From an uncultured Fidelibacterota bacterium (GTDB taxonomy: Bacteria > Fidelibacterota > Marinisomatia > Marinisomatales > Marinisomataceae): DNA of 64,000 bases. Shown one piece after another: positions 25,927 through 35,534 of the stretch. A program made the position numbers and the translations under genes. The stretch lies in NCBI GenBank assembly GCA_902576865.1, contig CACGWZ010000001.1:62001-126000 (forward strand). Direction: 5' to 3'. Under the pieces are notes generated by a model. That model did not search any database. It saw nothing but the letters and a program-made list of their open reading frames with translations, and had not been told where the DNA came from. Each line of letters starts with the position of its first letter. The stretch's first letter is position 1.

Positions 25927-28407
25927 ATGGATCTAGGTAGAGACAACATATTAGACAAACAACTAGTTAAAGAGCTCGAAGAGAGCTATTTAAATTATTC
26001 GATGTCGGTAATTATGTCGAGAGCCCTTCCAGACGCAAGGGATGGACTAAAACCTGTACACAGAAGAATTCTTTTTAGTATGAGTGAAATGTCTGCGATG
26101 TGGAACAGGCCGTATAAAAAATCTGCTAGAGTGGTCGGTGAGGTTTTAGGTAAATATCATCCACACGGAGACAGCTCAATATATGATGCAATGGTTAGAA
26201 TGGCCCAAGAGTTTTCAATGAGACACGAACTTGTACAGGGCCAAGGAAATTTTGGGTCTGTTGATGGAGACAGGGCAGCTGCTATGAGATACACAGAGTC
26301 TAGAATGTCAAAAATTGGTAGCGAACTTCTGAGAGACATAGAAAAAGAAACAATTCCCTGGACAAACAATTTTGATGAAACCCTAAAAGAGCCAGCTGTC
26401 CTTCCGGCTGTATTCCCAAACCTTTTAGTCAATGGTTCGGAGGGAATAGCGGTGGGGATGGCCACAAAAATTCCGCCACACAATCTCTCAGAGTTGGTGA
26501 ATGGGCTTGTAGAGCTTATGGATAACCCAGACTGTGAAACAAAAGACCTAATGAAACATATAAAGGGGCCAGATTTTCCCACCTCTGGAAAAGCGCTTGG
26601 TCTTCAAGGAATTGTTGATGCCTATGAAACCGGTAGAGGAAAAGTTGTTATGCAGGGAAGGGCACATGTTGAACCGGCATCTAAAGGAAGAGACTCCCTA
26701 GTTGTTACAGAGTTGCCCTATCAGGTTAACAAAGCAAATCTAATTGAAAAGATAGCATATTTAGCCAGAGATAAAAAAATTGAAGGCATAGCAGAGTTAA
26801 GAGATGAGTCCGACAAAGATGGAATGAGAATTGTTATTGAGATAAAAAGAGATGCTGTTCCAGAGGTAGTTTTAAACCAGCTATATAAACAAACACAATT
26901 GCAAGACACCTTTGGAATTATTTTGTTGGCGCTTGTAGACGGAACGCCAAGGGTGATGAGCCTAAAAGAAATTTTAGAGGTTTTTGTATCATTTAGGCTT
27001 GATGTAGTAGTAAAAAGAACAAAATTTGATCTTGCAAAAGCAGAAGCAAGGGCCCACATATTAGAAGGCTTAAAAATTGCTCTTAAGAACATAGATAAAA
27101 TTGTTGAAACAATTAAAAAAAGCAAGGATCCTGCCTCCGCAAAAGAGGCCCTAATGAAAGGCTTTGGTTTGTCTGAAAAACAATCACAAGCTATCCTTGA
27201 TATGAGGTTGCAAAGGCTAACAGGGCTTGAAACAGACAAAATTATAAGCGAATATAAAGACATCATACAGCACATATCTGAACTAAAAGGAATCTTAGAG
27301 AGCAAGACAAAAAGAATGGAGATCATAAAAGAAGAACTTCTTGAGGTTAAAGATAAATATGGAGAGGAACGAAGAACAGAAATAATAGAAGACTTTGAAA
27401 CCCTAAGCATAGAAGACATGATCGCCGAAGAAGAGATGGTTTTAACTATAACCCACAATGGCTATATAAAAAGAACGAACCTCAACACCTACCGAAGCCA
27501 AAGAAGAGGGGGAAGGGGGGTTCAGGGCGCAAGTTCAAGAGAAGAAGATTTTGTTGAACATTTGTTTGTGGCAAACACACACAGCTATATTTTGTTTTTT
27601 ACAGACAAAGGAAAGTGTTATTGGGTTAAAGTGTATGATATCCCAGAGGGTGGAAGAGCTGCTAAGGGAAGAGCTATAGTAAACCTTATTAGTTGCGAGC
27701 CCGACGAAAAGGTAAGTGCCTTCATAAGCGTTAAGGAGTTTAACGAAGATCATTTTGTGGTAATGGCAACAGAAAAAGGAATAGTTAAAAAAACAAAACT
27801 ATCCGCATATTCAAACCCAAGAAAAAAAGGCATATATGCTGTTGAAATAAGAGACGGAGACAAACTTATAGAAGCCCGAGTCTCAACAGGAGACAACGAC
27901 ATACTGTTGGGAACACGTAACGGTAAATCTATAAGATTTTCGGAAGAACAAATTAGACCTAGCGGCAGGAAAACAATGGGGGTAAAAGGAATAACCCTGA
28001 GCTCAGAAGATGACAGGCTTGTCGGAATGTTGTTAATAAAAAGAGAGGGAACTACGGTCTTGGTCGCAACGGAGAAGGGTTTTGGAAAAAGAACGGAAAT
28101 ATCACAATATAGAGCACAAAAGAGAGGCGGAAAGGGCGTCTTAACCATGAAAACCACAGACAAGGTAGGAAAAATGGTTACAATTAAAGAGGTTGTAGAT
28201 AAAGATGACCTGATGATTATTACAAACCAGGGTGTGTTAATTAGGCAGCCAGTATCTCAAATAAGGGCTATAGGAAGAGCAACACAGGGTGTTAAGTTAA
28301 TAAAATTAGGAGAAGGAACGCTGGTTTCTTCAATTACAAGAATTATGTCCGAAGAAGACGGTGGCGATGAAAACGATAGCGCAGAACCTAAAGACAATAC
28401 AGAATAG
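25927..28407 (+). CDS. gyrA: DNA gyrase subunit A
   Basis: DNA breakage-reunion subunit. Catalytic Tyr122 lies in [11 protein letters not shown], the same number as in E. coli. The C-terminal beta-pinwheel carries the GyrA box QRRGGRG (near residue 520), which supports true gyrase (DNA-wrapping) activity rather than topoisomerase IV. Ser at the classical quinolone position ([10 protein letters not shown], residues 80-89) indicates the sensitive-type residue. Ends in a short acidic tail. The last 41-47 bases overlap the start of the next gene. Confidence 0.97.
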   Translation: MDLGRDNILDKQLVKELEESYLNYSMSVIMSRALPDARDGLKPVHRRILFSMSEMSAMWNRPYKKSARVVGEVLGKYHPHGDSSIYDAMVRMAQEFSMRHELVQGQGNFGSVDGDRAAAMRYTESRMSKIGSELLRDIEKETIPWTNNFDETLKEPAVLPAVFPNLLVNGSEGIAVGMATKIPPHNLSELVNGLVELMDNPDCETKDLMKHIKGPDFPTSGKALGLQGIVDAYETGRGKVVMQGRAHVEPASKGRDSLVVTELPYQVNKANLIEKIAYLARDKKIEGIAELRDESDKDGMRIVIEIKRDAVPEVVLNQLYKQTQLQDTFGIILLALVDGTPRVMSLKEILEVFVSFRLDVVVKRTKFDLAKAEARAHILEGLKIALKNIDKIVETIKKSKDPASAKEALMKGFGLSEKQSQAILDMRLQRLTGLETDKIISEYKDIIQHISELKGILESKTKRMEIIKEELLEVKDKYGEERRTEIIEDFETLSIEDMIAEEEMVLTITHNGYIKRTNLNTYRSQRRGGRGVQGASSREEDFVEHLFVANTHSYILFFTDKGKCYWVKVYDIPEGGRAAKGRAIVNLISCEPDEKVSAFISVKEFNEDHFVVMATEKGIVKKTKLSAYSNPRKKGIYAVEIRDGDKLIEARVSTGDNDILLGTRNGKSIRFSEEQIRPSGRKTMGVKGITLSSEDDRLVGMLLIKREGTTVLVATEKGFGKRTEISQYRAQKRGGKGVLTMKTTDKVGKMVTIKEVVDKDDLMIITNQGVLIRQPVSQIRAIGRATQGVKLIKLGEGTLVSSITRIMSEEDGGDENDSAEPKDNTE

Positions 28408-29029
28408 CCTTCCAAAACAACAAGATATAAAGATAGTTGTTGTAACCAAAACAAGAACCCCAAAGCAAATAGAAGAGGCGATAGCCGCAGGAGCTTGTTG
28501 TATCGGGGAAAACAGGGTACAAGAGGCAGAAAAAAAGTTTTCTCAAATCAGCAACATCCAGCGTGTAGAAAAAAGGCTTATAGGAAGACTTCAAACAAAT
28601 AAGATTAACAAGGCAATAAGACTGTTTGATGTTATAGACTCTGTTGATTCACAAAGGCTGGCAAAAAAAATATCGGAAGCCGCTCAAAGACAAAACATAA
28701 AGCAAAGAGTTCTTTTTCAAATAAACAGCAGCGGGGAGACAACAAAGGCCGGCTTCGGTTTAAAAGACAAAGAAACAATAGTGGAGTGCATCAACTCCGA
28801 AGGTTTGTTGGTAGAGGGTTTAATGACAATGGGTCCTAACACACGACAACCAGCGAAAATAGAACAAGCTTTTGAAAATACAAAAAACCTGTTTGATGAT
28901 ATAAACAAAGACCTAGAAAAAAAAATGACAACACTTTCAATGGGTATGAGCGGAGATTTTAAGATAGCAACAAAAAATGGATCAACCGCCATAAGGGTAG
29001 GAACAGCAATCTTTGGACCAAGGGTTTAG
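28367..29029 (+). CDS. yggS: YggS-family pyridoxal phosphate homeostasis protein
   Basis: Single-domain, PLP-binding TIM-barrel protein of the YggS/PROSC family that buffers PLP and affects amino-acid homeostasis; no enzymatic activity is known. The PLP-lysine lies in IVVVTKTR (residues ~25), GENRVQEA near 48 and the C-terminal [11 protein letters not shown] followed by a G(S/T)[10 protein letters not shown] stretch are typical. At 220 residues it has a normal length. Two ATGs six bases apart are possible (28361 or 28367); I prefer 28367 because it gives the usual short N-terminus. Either way the start overlaps gyrA by over 40 nt. Confidence 0.9.
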   Translation: MKTIAQNLKTIQNSLPKQQDIKIVVVTKTRTPKQIEEAIAAGACCIGENRVQEAEKKFSQISNIQRVEKRLIGRLQTNKINKAIRLFDVIDSVDSQRLAKKISEAAQRQNIKQRVLFQINSSGETTKAGFGLKDKETIVECINSEGLLVEGLMTMGPNTRQPAKIEQAFENTKNLFDDINKDLEKKMTTLSMGMSGDFKIATKNGSTAIRVGTAIFGPRV

Positions 29030-29518
29030 TTGTTAGATTTAAAAAATTGGCTTAACCCAAATCATTACAAAAGGCTATGGAACGTAGGACCTCCCGGTCT
29101 AGTGTTCTCCGTTTTTTTAATATATATGGTTCATGAGATAGAGCTGTATTTTAACATGAAGACCTATGAGCTGACAGCGTTCTGGTTTTATTCCCTGTTT
29201 ATTTTGGTCTTGGCCGAAGCTGTTTTTATTTTATTTTGGGTTTTGTTTAGTCTACCCCCCAAAAACAGAGGAAAGAGCCTTGCTAAGGAAGGAATATATG
29301 CGCTTATACGTCATCCGGTATATACAACCATAATTTTTCACCTAAACATCTTGTTCTCTTTGTGGTGGGGGTCCTTTTTGCTCATTTTTTTAATTCCAAT
29401 ACAATACTTGTTTTGGTCCAAAATAATTATAAAAGAGGAGCAATACCTTGTTGGCATATTTGGGCAAGAATATATAGATTATATGTCCAACATTTCCCGG
29501 TTTATTCCATGGAAATAG
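29030..29518 (+). CDS. Isoprenylcysteine carboxyl methyltransferase-like membrane protein
   Basis: A 162-residue protein with about four to five membrane segments and a C-terminal ICMT/PEMT-type methyltransferase signature: GIYALIRHPVYT near 98-109 and EEQYLVGIFGQEYIDYM near 135-151, where SAM binds. Bacterial members methylate lipids or other small substrates; the substrate here is unknown. Translation appears to start on TTG immediately after the yggS stop (29027-29029); no suitable ATG lies nearby. It ends 21 bp before the M16 peptidase. Confidence 0.78.
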   Translation: MLDLKNWLNPNHYKRLWNVGPPGLVFSVFLIYMVHEIELYFNMKTYELTAFWFYSLFILVLAEAVFILFWVLFSLPPKNRGKSLAKEGIYALIRHPVYTTIIFHLNILFSLWWGSFLLIFLIPIQYLFWSKIIIKEEQYLVGIFGQEYIDYMSNISRFIPWK

Positions 29519-29539
29519 TTAAACCTTAAAGGAGAAAAA

Positions 29540-32242
29540 ATGAAGAAACTAATTTTAACATTATTATTTATGGGAGCTGCTATGTCGCAAGAAAAATTTT
29601 ATGGATTTGAGTATGTAAAAGAAGCCGGAGGCATCAAAGAATTTACAATGACCTCAAATGACCTTACAGTCCTTATAAAGGAAGACAAAACCGCGCCCGT
29701 AGTAACCTTTATGGTTACTTACAGGGTTGGATCTGTTAACGAGGCGACGGGACACACAGGAGCAACGCACCTTTTAGAACATCTTATGTTTAAGGGTTCT
29801 AAAAATTATAGAAACGGAAAAGCAGACGTCATCCTTGATTCAATTGGTGCAAGAACAAATGCGACGACATGGACAGACAGAACAAACTATTTTGGAACTT
29901 TACCAAGCAAATATCTGGAAACAATAATTAAAATTGAAGCAGACAGAATGAGGGGCGCTATCATTGTTGAAGAAGATAGGCAATCAGAAATGACAGTTGT
30001 TAGAAACGAGTTTGAAAGAGGAGAAAACAACCCCCAAAGAGTTTTAGACCAACACATTTGGTCGATGGCTTTCCAGGCACACCCATATCATCATTCTACA
30101 ATAGGCTGGAAGTCAGATATAGAAAATATGCCAATAGAAAAATTAAAAGAGTTTTATGATATATATTATTGGCCTAACAACGCAACAGTCTCAATTGTCG
30201 GCGACGTTGATACAAAAGAAGGCTTGGCGTTAGTTAAAAAATATTTTGGAAAGATTAGAAGAAGCAAGCATGAAATACCTACAGTTTATACCACAGAGCC
30301 CGAACAGGAGGGACAAAGAAGGGTTATGCTAAACAGGGCAGGACAACAAGGGGTTGTGGGTGTTGCGTTTAAAAGCCCCTCAGTAACTGATGAGGATATG
30401 GCACCAATGATTGTTTTGGGTCAAATATTGGGGTCTGGAAAAAACAGCAGGTTTTATAAACAAATAACCGATAAAGGCCTTGTGACGTCAATATCTGCGT
30501 CCCCAAGCAAGTTTAAATATGAGGGCCTTTTTGAAATATATGCGAGCCTGACTCCGGGGACCAAACACGAAGAAGTGGAGGAGCTTATATTAGAAGGGTT
30601 AGAAGAGGTTAAAAATAACGGCGTAAAAGAGAAAGAATTAGAAAAAGCAAAAACCAAACTAGTAACATCAAGGCTTTTTTCCCAAGACGGATCATATGCA
30701 ATAGCAAGCGGTTTAAACGAGGCAATAGCAGGTGGCGACTGGACTCTCTATACAAACTATGGAGAAAAAATAAAAAAGGTTACTTTAGAGGATGTTAAAA
30801 GAGTTGCAAATAAATATTTACTTAAACAAAAAAGTACTGTGGGATATTTTATACCAGAGGGCTCAGCGGGAAGTGGGGCGTTGAAAGGTGCAAGTGCACA
30901 CAGACACCATAACGGACCATATTATTTTAAAAATGAAGAAAGCTCAAAAGAAACAAGTGGTTTTTTTCAAAAAGGTGTAGAATTTTCTGAACCAGTGGAG
31001 GGAGTTTTCTTATATACCCTAAAAAGAGGAATAGGTGTTGTTACTTTAAACGGAAGCATGTTGGGTGGATATAATTATGCAGAGCAAAAACAACAAGTAC
31101 CATCCCTTGTGGTTTCAATGCTAGATCAGGGCACAGCTAACAAAACAAAGTTTCAAATTAGTGATGAGCTCGAAAGCGTTGGTGCAAGGCTTGGTTTTGG
31201 CTCAGGCCCCTCAAGAGTTTCTTTTTCAGCTAAGTTTTTGTCAAAAGATACAGATAAGGTGCTTGGTTTAATGGCCGAACAACTTATGTCACCATCTTTC
31301 AACAAAGATGAATTTAAGAAGGTTAAAAAAAGGAGAGAGGCTAGCCTTAAAAGAGTAAAAGACAACACTTTTAGAAATGCTTTTAATGACTTTCTTTTGG
31401 GTGTCTATGGAGAAGAACACCAAAACACGCCAACAGATCCAGAAAAAGCAATAAAAGAACTAGATAAGATTGTTGTCGAAGATTTAAAGGCTTTTCATAA
31501 AAAGAATTATGGAAGAGGTTCAATGGTTATAGTGGCCGTAGGAGATGTTTCTCACGAAAGATTGTCAAAAACAATAAACAAAGAATTTGGCAAGTGGAAA
31601 AAGTCTCCTTTAGTGGAGGCGCCTGAAAGCAGAACAGGAACACCAACAAAAAAAATAAACTACATATCAATGAAAGACAAAACAAGCAGCGACCTCCTTT
31701 ATGGAATAGCTCTAGATATAAACGAAGATAGCCCAGAGTTTCTACCCCTTTCTGTTGCAACGAGGGTCCTGGGAGGGTCTTTCACAGCAAGGCTAATGAG
31801 AAAAGTAAGGGTTGAAGATGGGTTGACTTATGGAGTATACTCTTCTATTACAGGAACAACCAACAAAAGCCCCGGAGCGTGGATTGCTTATGGAACATAC
31901 TCTCCAGATCTTTTGAAAAAGGGAGAAGCTTCAATGGAGGGGGTGATAACCAAATGGATTGACTCTGGAATAACCAAAGAAGAACTTTCAAACATGAAGT
32001 CAACAATAGTTGGATCTACACAGGTTGGATATGATACAACCGCCGGAATTTCTACAGCAATATTATCTTCTGTGGTAAACAGGGGAGGGGTAAAATATCT
32101 TGACGAATATTCAGACAAAATAGAAAGCATAACACTAGAAGAGGTTAATAGGGCTATTAAAAAACACATAAAAATTAACCTTTTATATAAGGTTGCAGCT
32201 GGATCAATAGATCAAAACGGAAACCCTTTAAGCGAACAATAA
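29540..32242 (+). CDS. Secreted/periplasmic M16 zinc metallopeptidase
   Basis: A 900-residue insulinase/pitrilysin-type protease with a signal peptide (~1-16, cut near MSQ). The inverted zinc motif HLLEH is at 77-81, and the downstream zinc Glu is Glu157 in RNEFERGENNP. Two M16 units are visible, an active N-half (~35-460) and a C-half (~480-900) with RxxxVR...GLTYGVYSS near 757-775 but no HxxEH, the usual arrangement of fused M16 proteins. A good ribosome site (AAAGGAG) precedes the ATG. Probable role: peptide turnover in the periplasm or at the outer membrane. Confidence 0.93.
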   Translation: MKKLILTLLFMGAAMSQEKFYGFEYVKEAGGIKEFTMTSNDLTVLIKEDKTAPVVTFMVTYRVGSVNEATGHTGATHLLEHLMFKGSKNYRNGKADVILDSIGARTNATTWTDRTNYFGTLPSKYLETIIKIEADRMRGAIIVEEDRQSEMTVVRNEFERGENNPQRVLDQHIWSMAFQAHPYHHSTIGWKSDIENMPIEKLKEFYDIYYWPNNATVSIVGDVDTKEGLALVKKYFGKIRRSKHEIPTVYTTEPEQEGQRRVMLNRAGQQGVVGVAFKSPSVTDEDMAPMIVLGQILGSGKNSRFYKQITDKGLVTSISASPSKFKYEGLFEIYASLTPGTKHEEVEELILEGLEEVKNNGVKEKELEKAKTKLVTSRLFSQDGSYAIASGLNEAIAGGDWTLYTNYGEKIKKVTLEDVKRVANKYLLKQKSTVGYFIPEGSAGSGALKGASAHRHHNGPYYFKNEESSKETSGFFQKGVEFSEPVEGVFLYTLKRGIGVVTLNGSMLGGYNYAEQKQQVPSLVVSMLDQGTANKTKFQISDELESVGARLGFGSGPSRVSFSAKFLSKDTDKVLGLMAEQLMSPSFNKDEFKKVKKRREASLKRVKDNTFRNAFNDFLLGVYGEEHQNTPTDPEKAIKELDKIVVEDLKAFHKKNYGRGSMVIVAVGDVSHERLSKTINKEFGKWKKSPLVEAPESRTGTPTKKINYISMKDKTSSDLLYGIALDINEDSPEFLPLSVATRVLGGSFTARLMRKVRVEDGLTYGVYSSITGTTNKSPGAWIAYGTYSPDLLKKGEASMEGVITKWIDSGITKEELSNMKSTIVGSTQVGYDTTAGISTAILSSVVNRGGVKYLDEYSDKIESITLEEVNRAIKKHIKINLLYKVAAGSIDQNGNPLSEQ

Positions 32243-32243
32243 A

Positions 32244-32729
32244 ATGATTAAAGCAATTTTAGCCTGCGACAATAGAGGAGGTGTAAGTAAGGAGGGGTCA
32301 ATACCTTGGCCAAAAAACACAAAGGACCTTAGTTGGTTTAAAAAAAACACCACAAACAACGTGGTTGTAATGGGCTCAAAAACATGGATTGATCCATTGA
32401 TGCCATGGCCCCTACCAAACAGAATAAACGTTTTGGCAACCTCAAGAAAAGAAGAGTTTCCTGGAGCAGATAAATATATTTGCGGAGACCTTAATGTTGA
32501 ACTTAAAACCCTTAAAAAAGAAAATTCCAACAAAACTATTTGGGTAATTGGTGGCCCCAACATAATAGAACAAACAATTGAGTCAATTGAAGAGTTTTAT
32601 TTAAGCAGGATACCTGGAAAATATGATTGTGATGGTTTTCTATCCTTAAAAAGTATAGAAACCCTTTTCAAAAAGACCTGGTTTGAAAAGCACAAAAGCG
32701 TAGAGTTTCAGATTTGGAAAAAAATATAA
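32244..32729 (+). CDS. folA: Dihydrofolate reductase
   Basis: Reduces dihydrofolate to tetrahydrofolate with NADPH. The 161 residues carry the family core: ACDNRGGVSKEGSIPWP near 7-23 (the Met20-type loop), TKDLSWFK near 26-33, VVVMGSKTW near 40-48, and WVIGGPNIIEQ near 99-109 for NADPH. It is more divergent than average, notably VSKEGSIPWPKN instead of IGxxGxLPW. Its stop overlaps the thyA start by one base (TAATG), the classic folate/thymidylate pairing. Confidence 0.9.
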   Translation: MIKAILACDNRGGVSKEGSIPWPKNTKDLSWFKKNTTNNVVVMGSKTWIDPLMPWPLPNRINVLATSRKEEFPGADKYICGDLNVELKTLKKENSNKTIWVIGGPNIIEQTIESIEEFYLSRIPGKYDCDGFLSLKSIETLFKKTWFEKHKSVEFQIWKKI

Positions 32730-33595
32730 TGAAACAATATATTAAAGCCCTTGAACACGTTCTTGATAACGGAAAACGAAGAGATGACAGAACCGGTATA
32801 GGTACAAGGGGTGTTTTCGGATACCAAATGCACTTTGATCTTAGAAATAGCTTTCCAGCCGTAACAACGAAAAAACTGGCTTGGAAAAGTGTTGTTAGCG
32901 AATTGCTTTGGTTTTTAGAGGGAAGCACAGATGAAAGAAGGTTGGCAGAAATACATTTTGGAAAACCAAGGGAAGAAGTAGTGAATAAAAAAACTATTTG
33001 GACCGCCAATGCTGACAAGCAGGGGGTTGAGCTTGGGTATCTAAATAACAAAACACAAAAGGAGTTGGGACCTGTTTACGGAAAGCAGTGGAGATCTTGG
33101 GGCAAAGATGTTGGAGGGGAGGATCAGATTAAAAAAATAATCCTAGACCTAAGAAACAACCCAAACAGCAGAAGGCACATAGTGAGCGCGTGGAATGTAG
33201 ACAAAATTGATGAAATGGCGCTACCGCCATGCCATACAATGTTTCAGTTCCATGTTCAAGATAAAGAGCTGAGCTGCCAGCTCTATCAAAGAAGCGCTGA
33301 TATGTTTCTGGGGGTCCCGTTTAATATAGCTTCGTATAGTTTGCTTGTATACATACTTTCAAGCATATTAGACCTTAAACCCGGTAATTTTATATGGACG
33401 GGTGGAGACTGCCACATTTATAATAACCACATTGAGCAGGTAAAAGAACAAATAACGAGAGACCCCTTGGAAGCCCCAAAACTTAAAATGCCAAGCTTTA
33501 AATCAATAGAAGAAGTCCTTGAATCAAGACCTACAGATTACAAGCTGTTAAATTACAATCCAATGGACAGCATAAAAGCCCCAATGGCAGTTTAA
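32729..33595 (+). CDS. thyA: Thymidylate synthase (ThyA)
   Basis: Methylates dUMP to dTMP using methylene-THF, producing the dihydrofolate that the preceding gene recycles. In 288 residues: RTGIGTRGVFG (21-31) for phosphate, catalytic Cys168 in LPPCHTM, QLYQRSADMFLGVPFNIASY in the dUMP/folate site and the C-terminal PMAV. An upstream in-frame ATG at 32714 lies inside folA; the ATG at 32729 gives the canonical MKQYxxxLxxVL start. Ten bases separate it from the next gene. Confidence 0.96.
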   Translation: MKQYIKALEHVLDNGKRRDDRTGIGTRGVFGYQMHFDLRNSFPAVTTKKLAWKSVVSELLWFLEGSTDERRLAEIHFGKPREEVVNKKTIWTANADKQGVELGYLNNKTQKELGPVYGKQWRSWGKDVGGEDQIKKIILDLRNNPNSRRHIVSAWNVDKIDEMALPPCHTMFQFHVQDKELSCQLYQRSADMFLGVPFNIASYSLLVYILSSILDLKPGNFIWTGGDCHIYNNHIEQVKEQITRDPLEAPKLKMPSFKSIEEVLESRPTDYKLLNYNPMDSIKAPMAV

Positions 33596-33605
33596 GGTAA
33601 AAAAA

Positions 33606-34676
33606 ATGAAGGTATTAAGAACGCCCGAAAAGTATTTCAAGGATCTCAAAAACTACCCATACAAACCCCACTATACAACCATCAAAACAAAAGAAGGTGA
33701 CGACCTAAGAATTCACCATATAGACGAAGGCCCAAAAGAAGGTCCAATTATTCTTTGTTTTCACGGACAACCCGCATGGAGTTATTTATATACAAAAATG
33801 ATCCCATTTTTTTTAAAAGAGAAAGTAAGGGTCATATGTCCAGACCTTCCAGGTTATGGAAAGTCAGATAAGCCCGACAAAAGGAATGACTATAGCTATC
33901 AAAAACAGGTTGACTGGATGGTTCAGTGGTTAAAAGAAAACAAACTAGAGGATTTAACATTTTTTGGACAAGATTGGGGAGGGTTGATAGGCTTAAGGGT
34001 TGTTTCACAAGAACCGGACAGGTTTAGCAGGGTTGCAGTGGGAAACACCGGACTTCCTTACAACCCAAGAGTTCCAAGGGGTGTTTTAAAACAAAGAGAA
34101 GCCTTTATCAAAAGCAAAAAAACATTAACCTTTTCTGATATATATAAAAATTTGAGAGGAATGAGGGGAGAGCCAGCAACACACCAAGTTTTAAAATTTA
34201 TGTACTGGCAAAAATATTGCTGGGACACAGAGGATGTACCGGTTGGCTTGATAATGAGCATGATTGGGGGAGGAAGAAAAAAAATTAACAATGTCGCATA
34301 CTACTGTTTTGTCCAAATGGGAATAGAAAAAATTTATCCCCTTAAACCAGAAATAGCCAAAGCTTTTGATGCGCCCTTTCCAGGCCGTGAGTATAAAATG
34401 GGAGTGAGGTCTATGCCAATGCAGGTTCCAATTATACCAGACCGTTCTTTAGCGGCCCAAAAGAAGGCACGAAACTTCTTTAGGTCTTGGAATAAACCTT
34501 TTATGAGCGTCTTTGCTGGTAATGACCCCATAACAAATACCATGGAAAAAGATGTTTTAAAGATGTGTCCAAAAGTATTAAAGGCTCCATATATAGGGGG
34601 CGGGCACTTTTATCAGTGGACAAAACCAAAAGAACTATCAAATATTCTAATTAGCTTTATCAAATCAGAGTACTAA
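33606..34676 (+). CDS. Haloalkane-dehalogenase-like alpha/beta hydrolase
   Basis: A 356-residue alpha/beta hydrolase. HGQPAWSYLYTKM (53-65) forms the oxyanion region, Asp123 in GQDWGGLIG is the nucleophile followed by the halide-type Trp124, and a C-terminal GGGHFYQW near 343 offers the catalytic His. The arrangement and the DLPGYGKSDKP stretch are closest to DhlA-type haloalkane dehalogenases; epoxide hydrolases share part of it. Oddities: Gln at the position that is often Glu/Asn, and ~40 residues longer than DhlA. Substrate is unproven. Its stop interlocks with the converging transporter gene over 4 nt (CTAA). Confidence 0.78.
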   Translation: MKVLRTPEKYFKDLKNYPYKPHYTTIKTKEGDDLRIHHIDEGPKEGPIILCFHGQPAWSYLYTKMIPFFLKEKVRVICPDLPGYGKSDKPDKRNDYSYQKQVDWMVQWLKENKLEDLTFFGQDWGGLIGLRVVSQEPDRFSRVAVGNTGLPYNPRVPRGVLKQREAFIKSKKTLTFSDIYKNLRGMRGEPATHQVLKFMYWQKYCWDTEDVPVGLIMSMIGGGRKKINNVAYYCFVQMGIEKIYPLKPEIAKAFDAPFPGREYKMGVRSMPMQVPIIPDRSLAAQKKARNFFRSWNKPFMSVFAGNDPITNTMEKDVLKMCPKVLKAPYIGGGHFYQWTKPKELSNILISFIKSEY

Positions 34677-35530
34677 GTTCCCGTATCATTTTTTATAACA
34701 ACATATACCCCAATCAGTGTGATAGCGCCACCCAAAAAAACACTTATCCCTACCGGCTCTTCAAAAAGGAAATATGCACCCAAAGAGGAAATTACAGGCT
34801 CACCTAGAGGCACCGCAGCAACTGTAGTAGCGCTTAAAGACTTAACCAGAAAATAAAAAATGTTGTGACCCACCATTGTTGGCACCGCAGCCAAAAAGAC
34901 AAACCACCCAAAATCATTCTTACTAAAACTAAATACATTGACCCCCTCTGCCACCGATATAAAGAAAAGACAGAAAGAGGCACCAAGGAACACCCATCGG
35001 GAATATTCTAAGAGACCAACGCTTTTTCTAACGTTTTTTCCAACAATAAGAACAACAGCCATTGCAATAGAACAGAGAACGGCTAGGAGGTTGCCAGTGG
35101 TGCTTGTATCACTGAAGCTACTTTGACTTATAAGGATGTAAGCACCCAAAAGAGCCAGAGACAGCCCAAAGAAAACTTTCACAGAAAAGACCTTCTTTTG
35201 AAAGACGATTGAATAAATTTCTGTAAAAACAGGAGCAATGGTGCCAAGCAGAGCAGCTTCAGCTATAGAGGTTAACTGAACGCTTCTAAAAAACAAAGCG
35301 AAATGAAACCCCAAGAATATTCCTGCAAGCAAAATCTTTTTATTTGGAACAAAAGTAAAAATAGTTTTGTAAGATATAGTGAAAGCCATAATACTTGCGA
35401 GAAACATTCTCCAAAAAGCTATTGTTGTGGCAGAAAGTTCAGGCAGAAACCTTACAACCCAAGCTGAAGAGCTAACAGCAAGAAGAGCAAGAAACAAAAG
35501 AACATATTTATTTTTTGAAAGAACGCCCAT
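34673..35530 (-). CDS. EamA/DMT-superfamily transporter
   Basis: A 285-residue inner-membrane protein with ten predicted helices in two EamA halves (~7-135 and ~145-280). WRMFLASIMAF near 41, FHFALFFRSVQLTS near 75 and LGEPVISSLGAYFLFEEPVG near 240 are typical drug/metabolite transporter stretches. The substrate is not deducible. The start codon lies only 4 bp from the divergent start of the transglycosylase gene, so promoters must sit inside the neighbours' coding DNA. Confidence 0.85.
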   Translation of the reverse strand: MGVLSKNKYVLLFLALLAVSSSAWVVRFLPELSATTIAFWRMFLASIMAFTISYKTIFTFVPNKKILLAGIFLGFHFALFFRSVQLTSIAEAALLGTIAPVFTEIYSIVFQKKVFSVKVFFGLSLALLGAYILISQSSFSDTSTTGNLLAVLCSIAMAVVLIVGKNVRKSVGLLEYSRWVFLGASFCLFFISVAEGVNVFSFSKNDFGWFVFLAAVPTMVGHNIFYFLVKSLSATTVAAVPLGEPVISSLGAYFLFEEPVGISVFLGGAITLIGVYVVIKNDTGT

Positions 35531-35534
35531 TTAA

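Noticed and set aside
26721-27458. A 245-codon open frame antisense to gyrA
   Set aside because: It lies fully inside gyrA, is rich in Ser/Leu/Ile as expected from the reverse of Lys/Arg/Glu-rich codons, and shows no recognisable family.
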